Of a stretch of DNA of 38,666 bases, positions 7,308-15,384 are shown piece after piece. The notes beneath the pieces are model-generated. The model was not told the origin of the DNA. It did no database searches and saw nothing but the letters and a program-made list of their open reading frames with translations. Location: the NCBI RefSeq assembly GCF_012102745.1, contig NZ_JAAVSY010000016.1, positions 1 to 38,666 of the forward strand, read 5' to 3'. This stretch comes from Haematospirillum sp. H4485 (GTDB lineage: Bacteria; Pseudomonadota; Alphaproteobacteria; Rhodospirillales; Rhodospirillaceae). Both the position numbers and the translations under genes were made by a program. Within the stretch, counting starts at the first letter, position 1, and every line of letters starts with the position of its first letter.

Positions 7308-7475
7308 TGTGGATAACACGAACTGTATATCGGTATATTGCGTGCAACAAGACTCGGTAGATCACGTGCAGCAACTCGGTATATCGCATGCGCCGATTCG
7401 GTATATCGCGCACAATTATCCCTTTAACCGACTGGGAAAATTAAAGAAATGACGTCTATAACAGTTTAACTTTAT
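7308..7475 (+). other. predicted origin of replication: DnaA box, iterons, AT-rich stretch
   Basis: A perfect DnaA box (TGTGGATAA, 7308-7316) is followed by four iterons related to CGGTATATCGCGTGC at 7331-7345, 7355-7369, 7377-7391 and 7399-7413. They start 24, 22 and 22 bp apart, so they lie on the same helix face. An AT-rich segment (7414-7475) that could melt follows. This is the standard order for an iteron-regulated plasmid origin. It lies directly downstream of repA. Confidence 0.75.
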
Positions 7476-7512
7476 AACACATATAGATAACGTAAAGTGG
7501 GCTAAAACAGCA

Positions 7513-7604
7513 GGACCACAATAGTTTGCCAAAAATAACACCCGTTCAAACCACAAATATGGAAAGGAAATTTACGATTTTCCGGATTTCTGGACCACAA
7601 CAGT
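7513..7604 (+). repeat. pair of 13-bp direct repeats in a gene-free stretch
   Basis: GGACCACAATAGT (7513-7525) and GGACCACAACAGT (7592-7604) differ at one base and lie 79 bp apart, between the origin and the NRPS fragment. The rest of 7476-7690 is AT-rich without a visible gene. The function is unknown; it may be a partition or replication accessory site. Confidence 0.4.
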
Positions 7605-7695
7605 CACCCCACAAAACAAACATAAAAAATGCCTTCAAATAACTACCTTCAAAATATCAGGTAATTGCAGAATCAGAAAGGGCACAACCAAGCGG

Positions 7696-8650
7696 TTGGC
7701 GCACGGCTATCTGCATCAGCCGGCGCTGAGTGCGGAGAAATTCGTCACGCTGCGCCTACCGTATATGGAGAACGATGAACGTCTTTACCAAACCGGAGAT
7801 ATCGCCAAATGGGACGAACAGGGCAATCTCATTTTCGTCGGTCGCCGTGACCACCAAGTCAAAATTCGCGGTGTGCGCATTGAGATCGGAGAGGTAGAAA
7901 ACGCCATCCGTAAACACCCTCAGGTAGATATGGTCTGCGTGGTCGCCCGCAATCAGCCGTCCGGCAAAGTCCTCGCCGCCTTCGTGCAATCTGCTTCGCC
8001 TACCTTGGCCGCCGACGCTCTGCGCAACGCGCTCGTGACACTGCTCCATCCCGCTGCAATACCAAGCGTTTTTGTATTCTTGTCAACGCTGCCATTGACC
8101 ATTAACGGTAAAATCGAGCGCCAGCAATTGAAAAACTGGCCGCTGAACGACGGAAGCGAATGCTTAGCGCAGCCGGAAACCGAAACCGAGGCGATCCTTG
8201 AGCGTATCGTGGCCAACGCGATCGGCTGTCCGCAGGTCGATGTCGCACAGGCATTCATCAACCTGGGCGCGCATTCGCTGACGATGAGGCAAATTGTGGC
8301 GCTTGTCGCGCGCGATCTTTGCTGCCACCTCAGCATCGCCGATCTGTTTCACCACAATACGGTGCGCAAACTGGCCGAATTTATTGAGAATAGGGCGGTG
8401 GTCACCGAGTGCGCCATCGCCATCGGCAAGGAGCGGCGTGCACCGCTCAGCCCGCAGCAGAATCTGCTGTGGTATCTGAGCGCGCTGAACCCCGATGACT
8501 GTAGCTACAACCTGCCGCTGGCGATAGACATTCAGGGCCCGCTCAATCTGGCGCGCTTCGAACAGGCGATCAATTTCATCTATGAAAAACACGAAAGCCT
8601 GCGCACCCGCTTCGCCGAAACCAACGGCGTAGCCTATCAGTACGCAGAGC
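7696..8650 (+). pseudogene. nonribosomal peptide synthetase fragment (A-PCP-C)
   Basis: The fragment carries the last third of an adenylation domain, a complete peptidyl carrier protein and the first part of a condensation domain. The A domain shows motif A7 (RLYQTGDIAKW), A8 (GRRDHQVKIRGVRIEIGEVE) and A10 (NGKIERQQL). The carrier has LGAHSLTMRQ with the phosphopantetheine serine at about residue 194 from 7696. The C domain has APLSPQQNLLWYL. Upstream of about 7690 the sequence is unrelated AT-rich DNA. At about 8650 the frame runs into the antisense strand of an MFS gene. Both ends are therefore broken and no product can be assembled. The style is enterobacterial rather than that of the surrounding alphaproteobacterial genes. 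Confidence 0.85.
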
Positions 8651-9787
8651 CGCATGCCTCTCTGCGCTCGCTACGCGCCACGCCAGCAGCAGCGCCCACA
8701 GGCTGCCCAACGTCAGTACCAAGCCCAGTTGCTGCGACAGTCCGGCCAGAACCAGGCCACCGCCCAGCATCAGATAGTACATCAGGCCAAGGATGGCACC
8801 GGCGGTGCCCGTGCAGTCCTTATAGTGGCGCAGTGCGCGCGCCAGAATGTTAGGTATGCTGATACCGTATGCCATTACTACAAGTATCATCGGCAGCACA
8901 AACCACATCGTCTCTTCCAGCAGCAACACCATCACGCCGCCGATCAGCGACAGCGTACACGCCAGCGTCAACAGCGCGGTAAACGGCCAGCGTCTACCGA
9001 TCAAGAACGTGTTGATCGCGGCGCCGATACCGACCCCGGCCGCCAGCACCAGACCGGTATAGCCGAACCACTGCGCAGGCAGTTCCAGCGCCGCAAAGCG
9101 GAACGGCGCCAACTGGTAATAGCTGAACATGCAGATATTGAATAGCGCCACCAGGAGCGCGCTGTGCCAAATGTCGGCATCCTTTGTCATTTTTCCCAGG
9201 GTGCCGAAAAACGAACTCCGGGCAACCTGCTGCGGGCGCGTTTCCGGCAGCTGCCAACCGGCATATCCCAACAGCAAGGCCGCCAGCAGATCCAGGCCAC
9301 CAAACACCCCTTGATATCCCCAATAGTGGGTCAGCAGTGCGCCGCTCAGTACGCCGATCGCCGGGCTGATCGCCATGGCGATCCCCATCACCGAGAACAC
9401 CCGTGCCAGCTCAGAGCCGTCAAAACGGTCACGGATCGCGGTTTGTGTCCCCACCGAACCGACCGCGGCGCCAAAGGCGGCCAGCATCCGCGCTGCCAGC
9501 AGCACGCTGAAGCTGGCACTGAACAGCGCGACAAGCGACGCCAGCAGATACAGCGCCAGTCCGGATAATATGGTGGGACGACGCCCTATCACGTCGCACA
9601 TCCGTCCCCACACCACCACGCCCAGAGCGAAGGCGAAAAAGTAACAAGAGAGCGTTTGCGCCGCCATTTCGGCGCTCACCCGGAACCCGTCCGCAATGTG
9701 CGTCAGCGCCGGGCTGTAAATGGTTTCCACCACCTGGGGAAACATCATCATTGACGTCACCAACGTCAAAGTCAGTTTACGTTGCAT
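8576..9787 (-). CDS. MFS multidrug efflux transporter (Bcr/CflA type), C-terminus chimeric
   Basis: This is a drug:H+ antiporter of the Bcr/CflA branch of the major facilitator superfamily. It has successive hydrophobic membrane segments and the loop 2-3 signature (GRMCDVIGRRPTIL). ATG 9787 is preceded by an AGGAT site and a good promoter. The body up to about nucleotide 8655 covers nearly the full twelve-helix fold. The last residues, a basic tail up to the stop at 8576, are read from the antisense of the NRPS fragment, so only the extreme C-terminus is lost. Such exporters often sit beside NRPS clusters for self-protection. The pair could be two ends of one cluster joined by a deletion. The pump may still work. 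Confidence 0.8.
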   Translation of the reverse strand: MQRKLTLTLVTSMMMFPQVVETIYSPALTHIADGFRVSAEMAAQTLSCYFFAFALGVVVWGRMCDVIGRRPTILSGLALYLLASLVALFSASFSVLLAARMLAAFGAAVGSVGTQTAIRDRFDGSELARVFSVMGIAMAISPAIGVLSGALLTHYWGYQGVFGGLDLLAALLLGYAGWQLPETRPQQVARSSFFGTLGKMTKDADIWHSALLVALFNICMFSYYQLAPFRFAALELPAQWFGYTGLVLAAGVGIGAAINTFLIGRRWPFTALLTLACTLSLIGGVMVLLLEETMWFVLPMILVVMAYGISIPNILARALRHYKDCTGTAGAILGLMYYLMLGGGLVLAGLSQQLGLVLTLGSLWALLLAWRVASAERHAALRTDRLRRWFRRSGCAGFRVFHR

Positions 9788-9844
9788 AGCTGATCCTGTA
9801 GCCAAAAAGGAGCGGCACAAGGTAGCATCTTCGCGCCAGGATCT

Positions 9845-9874
9845 ATTATAATATAAAAGACAATAAATTTACAA
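9845..9874 (-). promoter_or_regulatory. predicted promoter of the MFS gene
   Basis: On the minus strand, TTGTAA (9869-9874) and a perfect TATAAT (9845-9850) are 18 nt apart. They lie about 58 nt upstream of the ATG at 9787. Confidence 0.55.
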
Positions 9875-9983
9875 AATCGGCCATTTACAAGCCGGTCCGG
9901 TTTCGAGACACCGGGCACGGCAACACGCGGCTTCCACGCTCTCAAAAACCACGCTTGAAACCGTGTCGGTTCTTGGTGATGTT

Positions 9984-10001
9984 TGCGATGAGTTTTGAGG
10001 G
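9984..10001 (+). repeat. 18-bp direct repeat, left copy
   Basis: TGCGATGAGTTTTGAGGG occurs here and again at 13746-13763, just upstream of the serine resolvase. The two copies bracket the M48 and restriction-modification genes (about 3.74 kb). The rest of 9875-10053 has no convincing gene. Confidence 0.6.
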
Positions 10002-10053
10002 CCCCCATTGTCATCACTGGCGCAGGCGCCATGGCAACAGGGGCTTATATTCA

Positions 10054-10938
10054 TCAGGCTGTCAAACCAGCATACTGCTCAATGCGTGACCGCCTCAACT
10101 CAGTAGGGGGGTGACTTTTTGTATAGTAATCCACAAGACCACTACTACCCGGATTCACTTCCATGGAGGCTACATGATCAAAGAATGACATAAGCCCTTC
10201 AGGGCCAACGAGACTTGCCGCAAAGGCGTCTGCCCTGTATTCCTCCTGTCTGTTGCTCAGGGAAAAAACAAACCACCCTGCTTGCTCTGAGAAATGAATC
10301 AAAGCGCATAAAACAAAAGAGATTATCGGGCCAATAACCGGAATAAAGCCAAGGCACATGAACACCTTCTTTGCCAGATAAAGGGGCCATGAAACAGCCG
10401 ACATAATAAGAAGAAAAAATGTATCTCTATAATGCAGATGCCCTAATTCATGAGCCGCTACGCCAACAAGGCTCTGCATTGCGTCTTTTCCGTCGTCACG
10501 GGCAGCCTTCAGAAAGTCACGGCTTATTGCTATAGATCGCAGACTATAGGCCATTGCATTGGTAGAATTATCATCCAGGACGTGCCAAAGGATAGCTGGC
10601 ATGGGTTTTCCGTATTTCCGGAGATATTTGGCGCCCAAGACCATGGAAATGTCATCTAAAGTCTTCTTCTCGCGTTTTGATGGCTTCCTTGCTCCCATCC
10701 GAATGCTCATATAAGCATCACCCCACGTCATGGCAGCAGCCGCCAATGCCAATAAAACAGCGGCTGAACACGCAAATATCCGTGCATTGGTCACAGGATC
10801 AAGCAACCAGTCGAGGAATGGTGTGATCCCATACAAGAAACTGATGACGAGAACGGTTACATGCAATGAGACAATAATCTGCCAAGACAATGCGGCCAAC
10901 TTACAGAATGCACTCACATTGATTCCTGAATGAAACAT
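10054..10938 (-). CDS. M48-family membrane zinc metallopeptidase
   Basis: The 294-residue protein has the zinc-binding HELGH motif (residues 163-167) inside AAHELGHLHYRD. A downstream glutamate in EEYRADAFAA supplies the third zinc ligand. This is the M48 (HtpX/Ste24) arrangement. Hydrophobic segments at about residues 18-38, 54-72 and 174-215 predict an inner-membrane protein with the active site in the cytoplasm. It is the last gene in a minus-strand run after the EcoRII-like nuclease (39 bp gap), so it may be co-transcribed with the restriction module. Whether it takes part in defence or is only a passenger cannot be told from sequence. It is not long enough to carry extra domains. Family assignment is firm; the substrate is unknown. 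Confidence 0.88.
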   Translation of the reverse strand: MFHSGINVSAFCKLAALSWQIIVSLHVTVLVISFLYGITPFLDWLLDPVTNARIFACSAAVLLALAAAAMTWGDAYMSIRMGARKPSKREKKTLDDISMVLGAKYLRKYGKPMPAILWHVLDDNSTNAMAYSLRSIAISRDFLKAARDDGKDAMQSLVGVAAHELGHLHYRDTFFLLIMSAVSWPLYLAKKVFMCLGFIPVIGPIISFVLCALIHFSEQAGWFVFSLSNRQEEYRADAFAASLVGPEGLMSFFDHVASMEVNPGSSGLVDYYTKSHPPTELRRSRIEQYAGLTA

Positions 10939-10976
10939 CTTCCCAACCCCCCGTCATTAGTGTTCACTTGTATAAG

Positions 10977-12320
10977 TTAGCCGCCCTGTCGCTCACGGAC
11001 CAATTCCGTGAAACCGGAAACATCCATCAACCATGCCTGCTGTGCAGGCGTGTAAGTCTGGTGCAGACTGCGGGGCAGAACAAGCTGAAGCTGCTTTGCC
11101 GCCATTTCCTCGGTCTGGTGCGTGGATATTGCCGTCTCCAGAGTCAGCAGATGCTTGTCATCAATCCGGTCTGCTTCGGCAAGAACCTGCCGCCAACGGT
11201 CCTTGCAGGTTGACTTCACGCCAAGCATAGTTAGCTTCAATGAGTCAAACGCCGGATCATGATATGCGGCCGCACCAGGAAACAGGAAATCAGGCTTGGC
11301 CCTGTTCTCTGTTATGGCTGTTCGTGTATAGCGTAGACCATTTTCCTCAAACAGTCGTTCCAAGTGATTCTCTAGGGCGAGACCGACGCGACTTTTACGA
11401 CGGTTCTGCACGGACAAGGAAAATGACAGAAACCCATCAACATCAACGTTCTTGGCGCCAATCTTCCCGGTGAATCCTTGCGATAATCTGTCAGCAATAA
11501 GATAGCGCTCAAGTGTACGGAATAGAATTTCCTCACGCTCCATCCACGTCATCAGGACAAGATCTGGCTGGTCCCGAGGGGAAAGATCCTTAAGAGTTGA
11601 TCGTGCATAGGTCGAAAATTCGCGCGTAGTCGGGAAGCGACCAGAAAAGCGTGTTAGCATGTCATCAAGATAAGTATCTTCGGATGCCTCAACCGCTATA
11701 CCAATGTTCTCCAGAATAAACCGGGAGGCAAACTCGATACGGTCCTGTTCTGTTTCCAACTCGGACTTTACGAAAAAACCGGGGTGAACCAGGTCAACAA
11801 AGCCAAACAACCACTCAATCTGCCGCCCGATACCAGAACCATTTTCAGCAATGATAACCAGAAGGCTACCATCGCGCTTTTTTGCTATGACGAGAAGGTC
11901 TCCTTCGCTGGCATTAAGGGATACGTTTGTGGTTGGGAAATAGAGATGATATTCAGGAGAACGTGGTTTCCCCTTGCGGCAATTGTAAAGAGTCAGGAAC
12001 GCATCTTCCACGACAGGATCAGAATCATCATCGGTGAGATAGAGAAAACGGGCTGGTATTCTCGTCTTCTCTTCAGGACTACCAAGAAATGCCCTGACCT
12101 TCCTTGTCGCATGGTATTCGTGCTGGTTTGAACGCGTCCCGTCTGCCTCTACCGCACTTAGCCTCTTTGCGGCGACCCCTTCAAAATACTCCGAAAGATA
12201 TCCTGGTTTCATTTCCTGATCTCGATCAAGGGAGCGTCCACCATAAAGCCAGAGTGCAGGTACCAGATTCATGTCCATGCACACATATCGCGGCATGGTA
12301 CCGGAGAGTCTCGGCATCAT
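10977..12320 (-). CDS. type II restriction endonuclease, EcoRII-like
   Basis: The 447-residue product has a C-terminal domain (about 305-440) matching the EcoRII/PspGI catalytic domain. It shows RKSRVGLALENHLERLFEE, then KPDFLFP with D344, then MLGVKSTCKDRWRQVLAEAD with K369, and KHLLTLETAIS. These fit a PD-(D/E)xK nuclease core. The N-terminal part (about 25-260) would be the effector or specificity domain. It lies 57 bp downstream of a Dcm-like cytosine methyltransferase on the same strand, as expected of a CCWGG-type system. The exact recognition site is inferred only from the family. No inactivating change is visible. The start at 12320 is tentative, since other methionines follow at residues 9, 15 and 17. 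Confidence 0.85.
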   Translation of the reverse strand: MMPRLSGTMPRYVCMDMNLVPALWLYGGRSLDRDQEMKPGYLSEYFEGVAAKRLSAVEADGTRSNQHEYHATRKVRAFLGSPEEKTRIPARFLYLTDDDSDPVVEDAFLTLYNCRKGKPRSPEYHLYFPTTNVSLNASEGDLLVIAKKRDGSLLVIIAENGSGIGRQIEWLFGFVDLVHPGFFVKSELETEQDRIEFASRFILENIGIAVEASEDTYLDDMLTRFSGRFPTTREFSTYARSTLKDLSPRDQPDLVLMTWMEREEILFRTLERYLIADRLSQGFTGKIGAKNVDVDGFLSFSLSVQNRRKSRVGLALENHLERLFEENGLRYTRTAITENRAKPDFLFPGAAAYHDPAFDSLKLTMLGVKSTCKDRWRQVLAEADRIDDKHLLTLETAISTHQTEEMAAKQLQLVLPRSLHQTYTPAQQAWLMDVSGFTELVRERQGG

Positions 12321-12377
12321 AGCTACATGTAGTGCACATCACCCGGCTGCGTGCGTGACTGTAACCTTCATAAACCA

Positions 12378-13643
12378 TCAGGAAGGCGAGGCGCGTACAC
12401 TTAGAAGTGCATTTTGTTCATGAATGATTAACGCTTGTATGTGGGGCCTCATGATACGCGCAACTTCTCGCATGACTGGCATAACAACGCTATTGCCAAA
12501 CTGGCGATAGGCCTGTGTATCACTGACAGGTATCCGGAAAGAATCAGGAAATCCCATCAAACGGGCGCATTCACGGGGAGTTAAACGTCGTGGCCTTTTG
12601 CTCTTGCCCTGCCATACAAGGATTTCGGACCCATCCTTGTAGTACCGCGCGGATAACGTACGGGTAACGCTATCCGGATAAACCATTCCAAAACCAAAAC
12701 CATTACCGGCGGCGCGGTGCTTCTCTGCATAATTCTGAAGGTACGTCCAAAGGTTTTGGGTCAATGTATATCGTGGTTGGACAGCTTGCTTGTCATGATC
12801 AAAAAAGCGATCCATGTCCCATGGAATGATGGGTTCTGTACCATCGGTCCTGTGGAGAATTGAAGCAAGACGCGGACCTTCCTCCGGTACTCTCAGATCA
12901 TCCCACGAAAAGCCTGTTTCCTGACGGAAACCAACGATAATAATGCGCTCCCGATGCTGTGGTGTGAAATTCCGTCCATCCATGACCCGGTAATGCACAC
13001 TATAACCAAGCTCATCACGGAGCGTTTGCAGGATCACATCAAAAGTGTGCCCCTTGTCGTGCGACAGTAGATTTTTGACGTTCTCCAACAGGAATGCCTT
13101 CGGGCGCTTTGCTGCAATAATACGGGCAACATCAAAAAACAGGGTTCCTTGTGTCGTACATTCAAAACCATGAGGGCGACCCAGAGAGTTTTTTTTGCTT
13201 ACACCGGCAATACTGAATGGTTGGCACGGAAAGCCTCCAAGAAGGACGTCATGATCCGGTACAAATTCTGCTGGATAAGGAACGATGTCACCAATGAATG
13301 TATGACGATCACCATAGTTCTGGATGTACGTTTTTTTCGAGAACTCATTCCATTCACTGGTAAAAACGCATTTCCCTCCATGGGCTTCGAAGCCCATTCG
13401 GATGCCGCCAATACCGGCAAAAAGATCAATAAAACTAAAGGCGCATCCATCCCCCATGGTATGGGTGTCTTTTGGTTCCATAAGATCCCGCAATGCCGGC
13501 TCAAGCATCACTGGACACGGTGTCTCACCTTTTTCCCACCGTCTTATGGTTTTGATGTCTTTCCCAACATGCTTGGCAAGCTCGCGTTGTGTGAATCTGC
13601 TGCGGGCTTGTTTCAAGGTTTTGAGGGGCTGAGAATATGTCAT
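12378..13643 (-). CDS. DNA (cytosine-5) methyltransferase, Dcm/M.EcoRII-like
   Basis: The 421-residue enzyme transfers a methyl group to cytosine C5. Motif I is [15 protein letters not shown] (71-85). Motif IV, with the catalytic cysteine, is GGFPCQPFS (C140). Motif VI is ENVKN (187-191). Motif VIII is QHRERI. Motif X is [12 protein letters not shown] near the C-terminus. Residues 10-45 form a helix-turn-helix ([23 protein letters not shown]), a common N-terminal extension that lets such enzymes repress their own promoter. The EcoRII-like nuclease follows 57 bp downstream, so the pair is a complete type II restriction-modification system. Methyltransferase-first order favours host protection when the plasmid enters a new cell. 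Confidence 0.92.
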   Translation of the reverse strand: MTYSQPLKTLKQARSRFTQRELAKHVGKDIKTIRRWEKGETPCPVMLEPALRDLMEPKDTHTMGDGCAFSFIDLFAGIGGIRMGFEAHGGKCVFTSEWNEFSKKTYIQNYGDRHTFIGDIVPYPAEFVPDHDVLLGGFPCQPFSIAGVSKKNSLGRPHGFECTTQGTLFFDVARIIAAKRPKAFLLENVKNLLSHDKGHTFDVILQTLRDELGYSVHYRVMDGRNFTPQHRERIIIVGFRQETGFSWDDLRVPEEGPRLASILHRTDGTEPIIPWDMDRFFDHDKQAVQPRYTLTQNLWTYLQNYAEKHRAAGNGFGFGMVYPDSVTRTLSARYYKDGSEILVWQGKSKRPRRLTPRECARLMGFPDSFRIPVSDTQAYRQFGNSVVMPVMREVARIMRPHIQALIIHEQNALLSVRASPS

Positions 13644-13745
13644 GCTTTATTCTTGTCGGGAAAATCTGCGGACATTATGTCCTCTGTTATCTCTTTGTTC
13701 TATTCTTTTTTTGTAACTACAGGATCGTTTGAGCGTGCTGTTATG

Positions 13746-13763
13746 TGCGATGAGTTTTGAGGG
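13746..13763 (+). repeat. 18-bp direct repeat, right copy
   Basis: This is the second copy of TGCGATGAGTTTTGAGGG (first at 9984). It ends 7 bp before the resolvase ATG and includes part of its translation-initiation region, so the left copy may be a relic of a resolvase upstream region. Confidence 0.6.
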
Positions 13764-13770
13764 AGATGTC

Positions 13771-14313
13771 ATGCTGATCGGCTACGCCCGCGTTTCGACG
13801 CGAGACCAGACCACAGAGCTACAGACAGAGGCGTTGTCCGCAGCCGGTTGCGAGCGTGTGTTCGAGGACCAGACCAGCGGCAGCCGTGAAGACCGCCCCG
13901 GCCTTTCCTCTGCGCTGGATTACCTGCGCACTGGTGATACGCTGGTGGTGTGGAAGCTGGACCGTCTGGGCCGGACCGTGAAGCAGCTTGTGCATCTGGT
14001 TGACAGTCTTCAGGCCCGGGGCATCCACTTCCGCAGCCTGATCGACGGTATAGACACCGGAAGCCCGGCAGGCCGGTTCTTCTTCCACATCATGGCCAGC
14101 CTCGCGGAAATGGAGCGCGACCTGATTGCCGAAAGAACCCGCGCCGGACTGGACGCCGCCCGGAAAGCCGGACGCCCCGCAAAGATGACCCCCGGCAAGA
14201 TCACGGCAGCCCGCAAGCTTCTGGAAACCGGAACACCCGCCCGCACCGTCGCCGAGAGTCTGGGCGTATCACCCACTACACTGTACCGCTGGCTTCCTGC
14301 CCAGACGGCTTAG
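13771..14313 (+). CDS. serine resolvase/invertase (Tn3/Hin type)
   Basis: The 180-residue site-specific recombinase has the catalytic serine at position 9 (LIGYARVSTRDQ). Further catalytic-domain motifs are the DRPGL segment, WKLDRLGRT and FFHIMASLAEMERDLIAERTRAGL. A C-terminal helix-turn-helix follows (GRPAKMTPGKI to VAESLGVSPTTLYRWL). The ATG at 13771 has a GGGAG site just upstream. It could resolve plasmid multimers or belong to a lost Tn3-type transposon. It appears complete and is probably active. Remnants of related recombinases lie nearby at 14341, 23553 and 1. Confidence 0.9.
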   Translation: MLIGYARVSTRDQTTELQTEALSAAGCERVFEDQTSGSREDRPGLSSALDYLRTGDTLVVWKLDRLGRTVKQLVHLVDSLQARGIHFRSLIDGIDTGSPAGRFFFHIMASLAEMERDLIAERTRAGLDAARKAGRPAKMTPGKITAARKLLETGTPARTVAESLGVSPTTLYRWLPAQTA

Positions 14314-14340
14314 CGTGCTTATTTTCCGTTCTCTGATGCG

Positions 14341-14418
14341 ACTTCTTCAGGCCCGTGGCATGCAATTCCGTGCCTTGGTCGACGGCATTGTCGCCGGAAG
14401 TTCAGCAGACGGGACGGG
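14341..14418 (+). pseudogene. serine resolvase remnant
   Basis: The plus strand reads LLQARGMQFRALVDGIVAGS, a close paralogue of SLQARGIHFRSLIDGIDTGS in the intact resolvase just upstream (about residues 78-97). It is only about 26 codons long. Its antisense strand supplies the last residues of the HigA-like antitoxin, so a recombination event joined the two. Confidence 0.65.
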
Positions 14419-14697
14419 CACTGTCAGGCGACGCAAACGCTTCATCAGGTTGGCCTTGTTCTGGCGTGCCTGTGCCAGATCGTAAGCCGCCTGCAAGCGC
14501 AGCCACAGGTCCGCCTTCACACCTATCACCGCCTCAAGCCGCAGTGCCATTTCGGGGGATATGGCGCTCTGTTGGTTAAGGACGCGGTACAGTTGTTGAC
14601 GGCTTATGCCAAGCGCTTCTGCGGCTTGTGCCGTTGTTAGGTTCAACGCTTCAAGATCATCTTTGAGACCTTCAGCGGGGTGGGGTGGGTTGTGCAT
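14347..14697 (-). CDS. higA: HigA-family antitoxin, chimeric C-terminus
   Basis: The protein starts MHNPPHPAEGLKDDLEALNL, the standard HigA opening. A helix-turn-helix follows (TTAQAAEALGISRQQLYRVL), then SPEMALRLEAVIGVKADLWLRLQAAYDLAQA, all diagnostic for the family. Starting at 14697 gives 116 residues, longer than most HigA proteins. The final 20 or so residues come from the antisense of the resolvase remnant at 14341, so the original C-terminus was replaced. It follows higB by 22 bp in the toxin-first order typical of higBA. It should bind HigB and repress the promoter at 15005-15033. The DNA-binding part is intact. Confidence 0.88.
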   Translation of the reverse strand: MHNPPHPAEGLKDDLEALNLTTAQAAEALGISRQQLYRVLNQQSAISPEMALRLEAVIGVKADLWLRLQAAYDLAQARQNKANLMKRLRRLTVPVPSAELPATMPSTKARNCMPRA

Positions 14698-14719
14698 AGG
14701 CACGCTCTTTCTCCCTTTC

Positions 14720-14998
14720 TCAGTGATATTGTTCCAAGTCCAGCACGCTGAATTTTCCGTTTTCGTGCGTGAACGTGATGCGCCAGGGGCCATTTACGCT
14801 CATAGCCCACGTTCCTTTGCGGGCACCTGATAACTCGTGCAGGCGAAAGGATGGGCGGTTTAGATCGTCGAGGCTGTCAGCTTCATCGAGTATTGAAAGA
14901 ATGATTGCGATGCGCCGAGACAAGTCGGGGCGGACGCCCTTTGCATTCCCTGTCTCGTAAAACGAGCGCAATCCCTTGTGCTTGAAACTTATTATCAT
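14720..14998 (-). CDS. higB: HigB-family (RelE-like) mRNA interferase toxin
   Basis: The 92-residue toxin starts MIISFKHKGLRSFYETGN and continues with the family pattern DLSRRIAIILSILDEAD, RPSFRLHELSGARKGTWAMSVNGPWRITF and the closing DLEQYH. HigB toxins cleave mRNA on the ribosome and are neutralised by HigA. The gene precedes higA and both share the promoter upstream. The predicted transcription start coincides with the ATG, so the toxin mRNA may be leaderless. All core residues appear present. The pair probably stabilises the replicon. Confidence 0.9.
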   Translation of the reverse strand: MIISFKHKGLRSFYETGNAKGVRPDLSRRIAIILSILDEADSLDDLNRPSFRLHELSGARKGTWAMSVNGPWRITFTHENGKFSVLDLEQYH

Positions 14999-15004
14999 GG
15001 GTGG

Positions 15005-15033
15005 ATATTAACATGTAATGTTACACTTTACAA
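15005..15033 (-). promoter_or_regulatory. higBA promoter with overlapping operator
   Basis: On the minus strand TTGTAA (15028-15033), a 17-nt spacer and TAATAT (15005-15010) form a good promoter. A perfect palindrome TAACAT-GTA-ATGTTA (15009-15023) overlaps the spacer and -10, as expected for HigA repression. The predicted start is near 14998, the first base of higB. Confidence 0.65.
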
Positions 15034-15040
15034 TAGATCT

Positions 15041-15190
15041 ATGTTACTGAAAAACCCCGACGCCAATACATTCATTCGGTTGCGTGAAGAGGAGAAAACA
15101 ACCATTAAGGTCGGCCGTTTGCCATGCCCAGACAAGACAACCGCTCTTATTGTTGAGCAAACATTTGAATTATATATGGCGTATGAATAA
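15041..15190 (+). CDS. small hypothetical ORF, 49 residues
   Basis: A short frame starting MLLKNPDANTFIRLREEEKT is divergent from higB and adjoins its operator region. I do not recognise it. There is no clear ribosome binding site. It could be a gene remnant or chance. The region from here to the AraC gene (15191-15384) is AT-rich with no other gene. Confidence 0.3.
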   Translation: MLLKNPDANTFIRLREEEKTTIKVGRLPCPDKTTALIVEQTFELYMAYE

Positions 15191-15384
15191 TAATTTTTCT
15201 AAAGACTCATGAAAGAAAAGCAAGATTGGAAACGCAAAATATTACGTGACTTGCCATAGTTTGACAGGATTTGCTTTTTGGCTTGGGGCTCATAATATGA
15301 ATTTTCATTACCACAATCACACATAATGAATATATTCAAGAAGTTTACTAACATGATTAACCTTCGTTCTAAAAGGAAATAACT

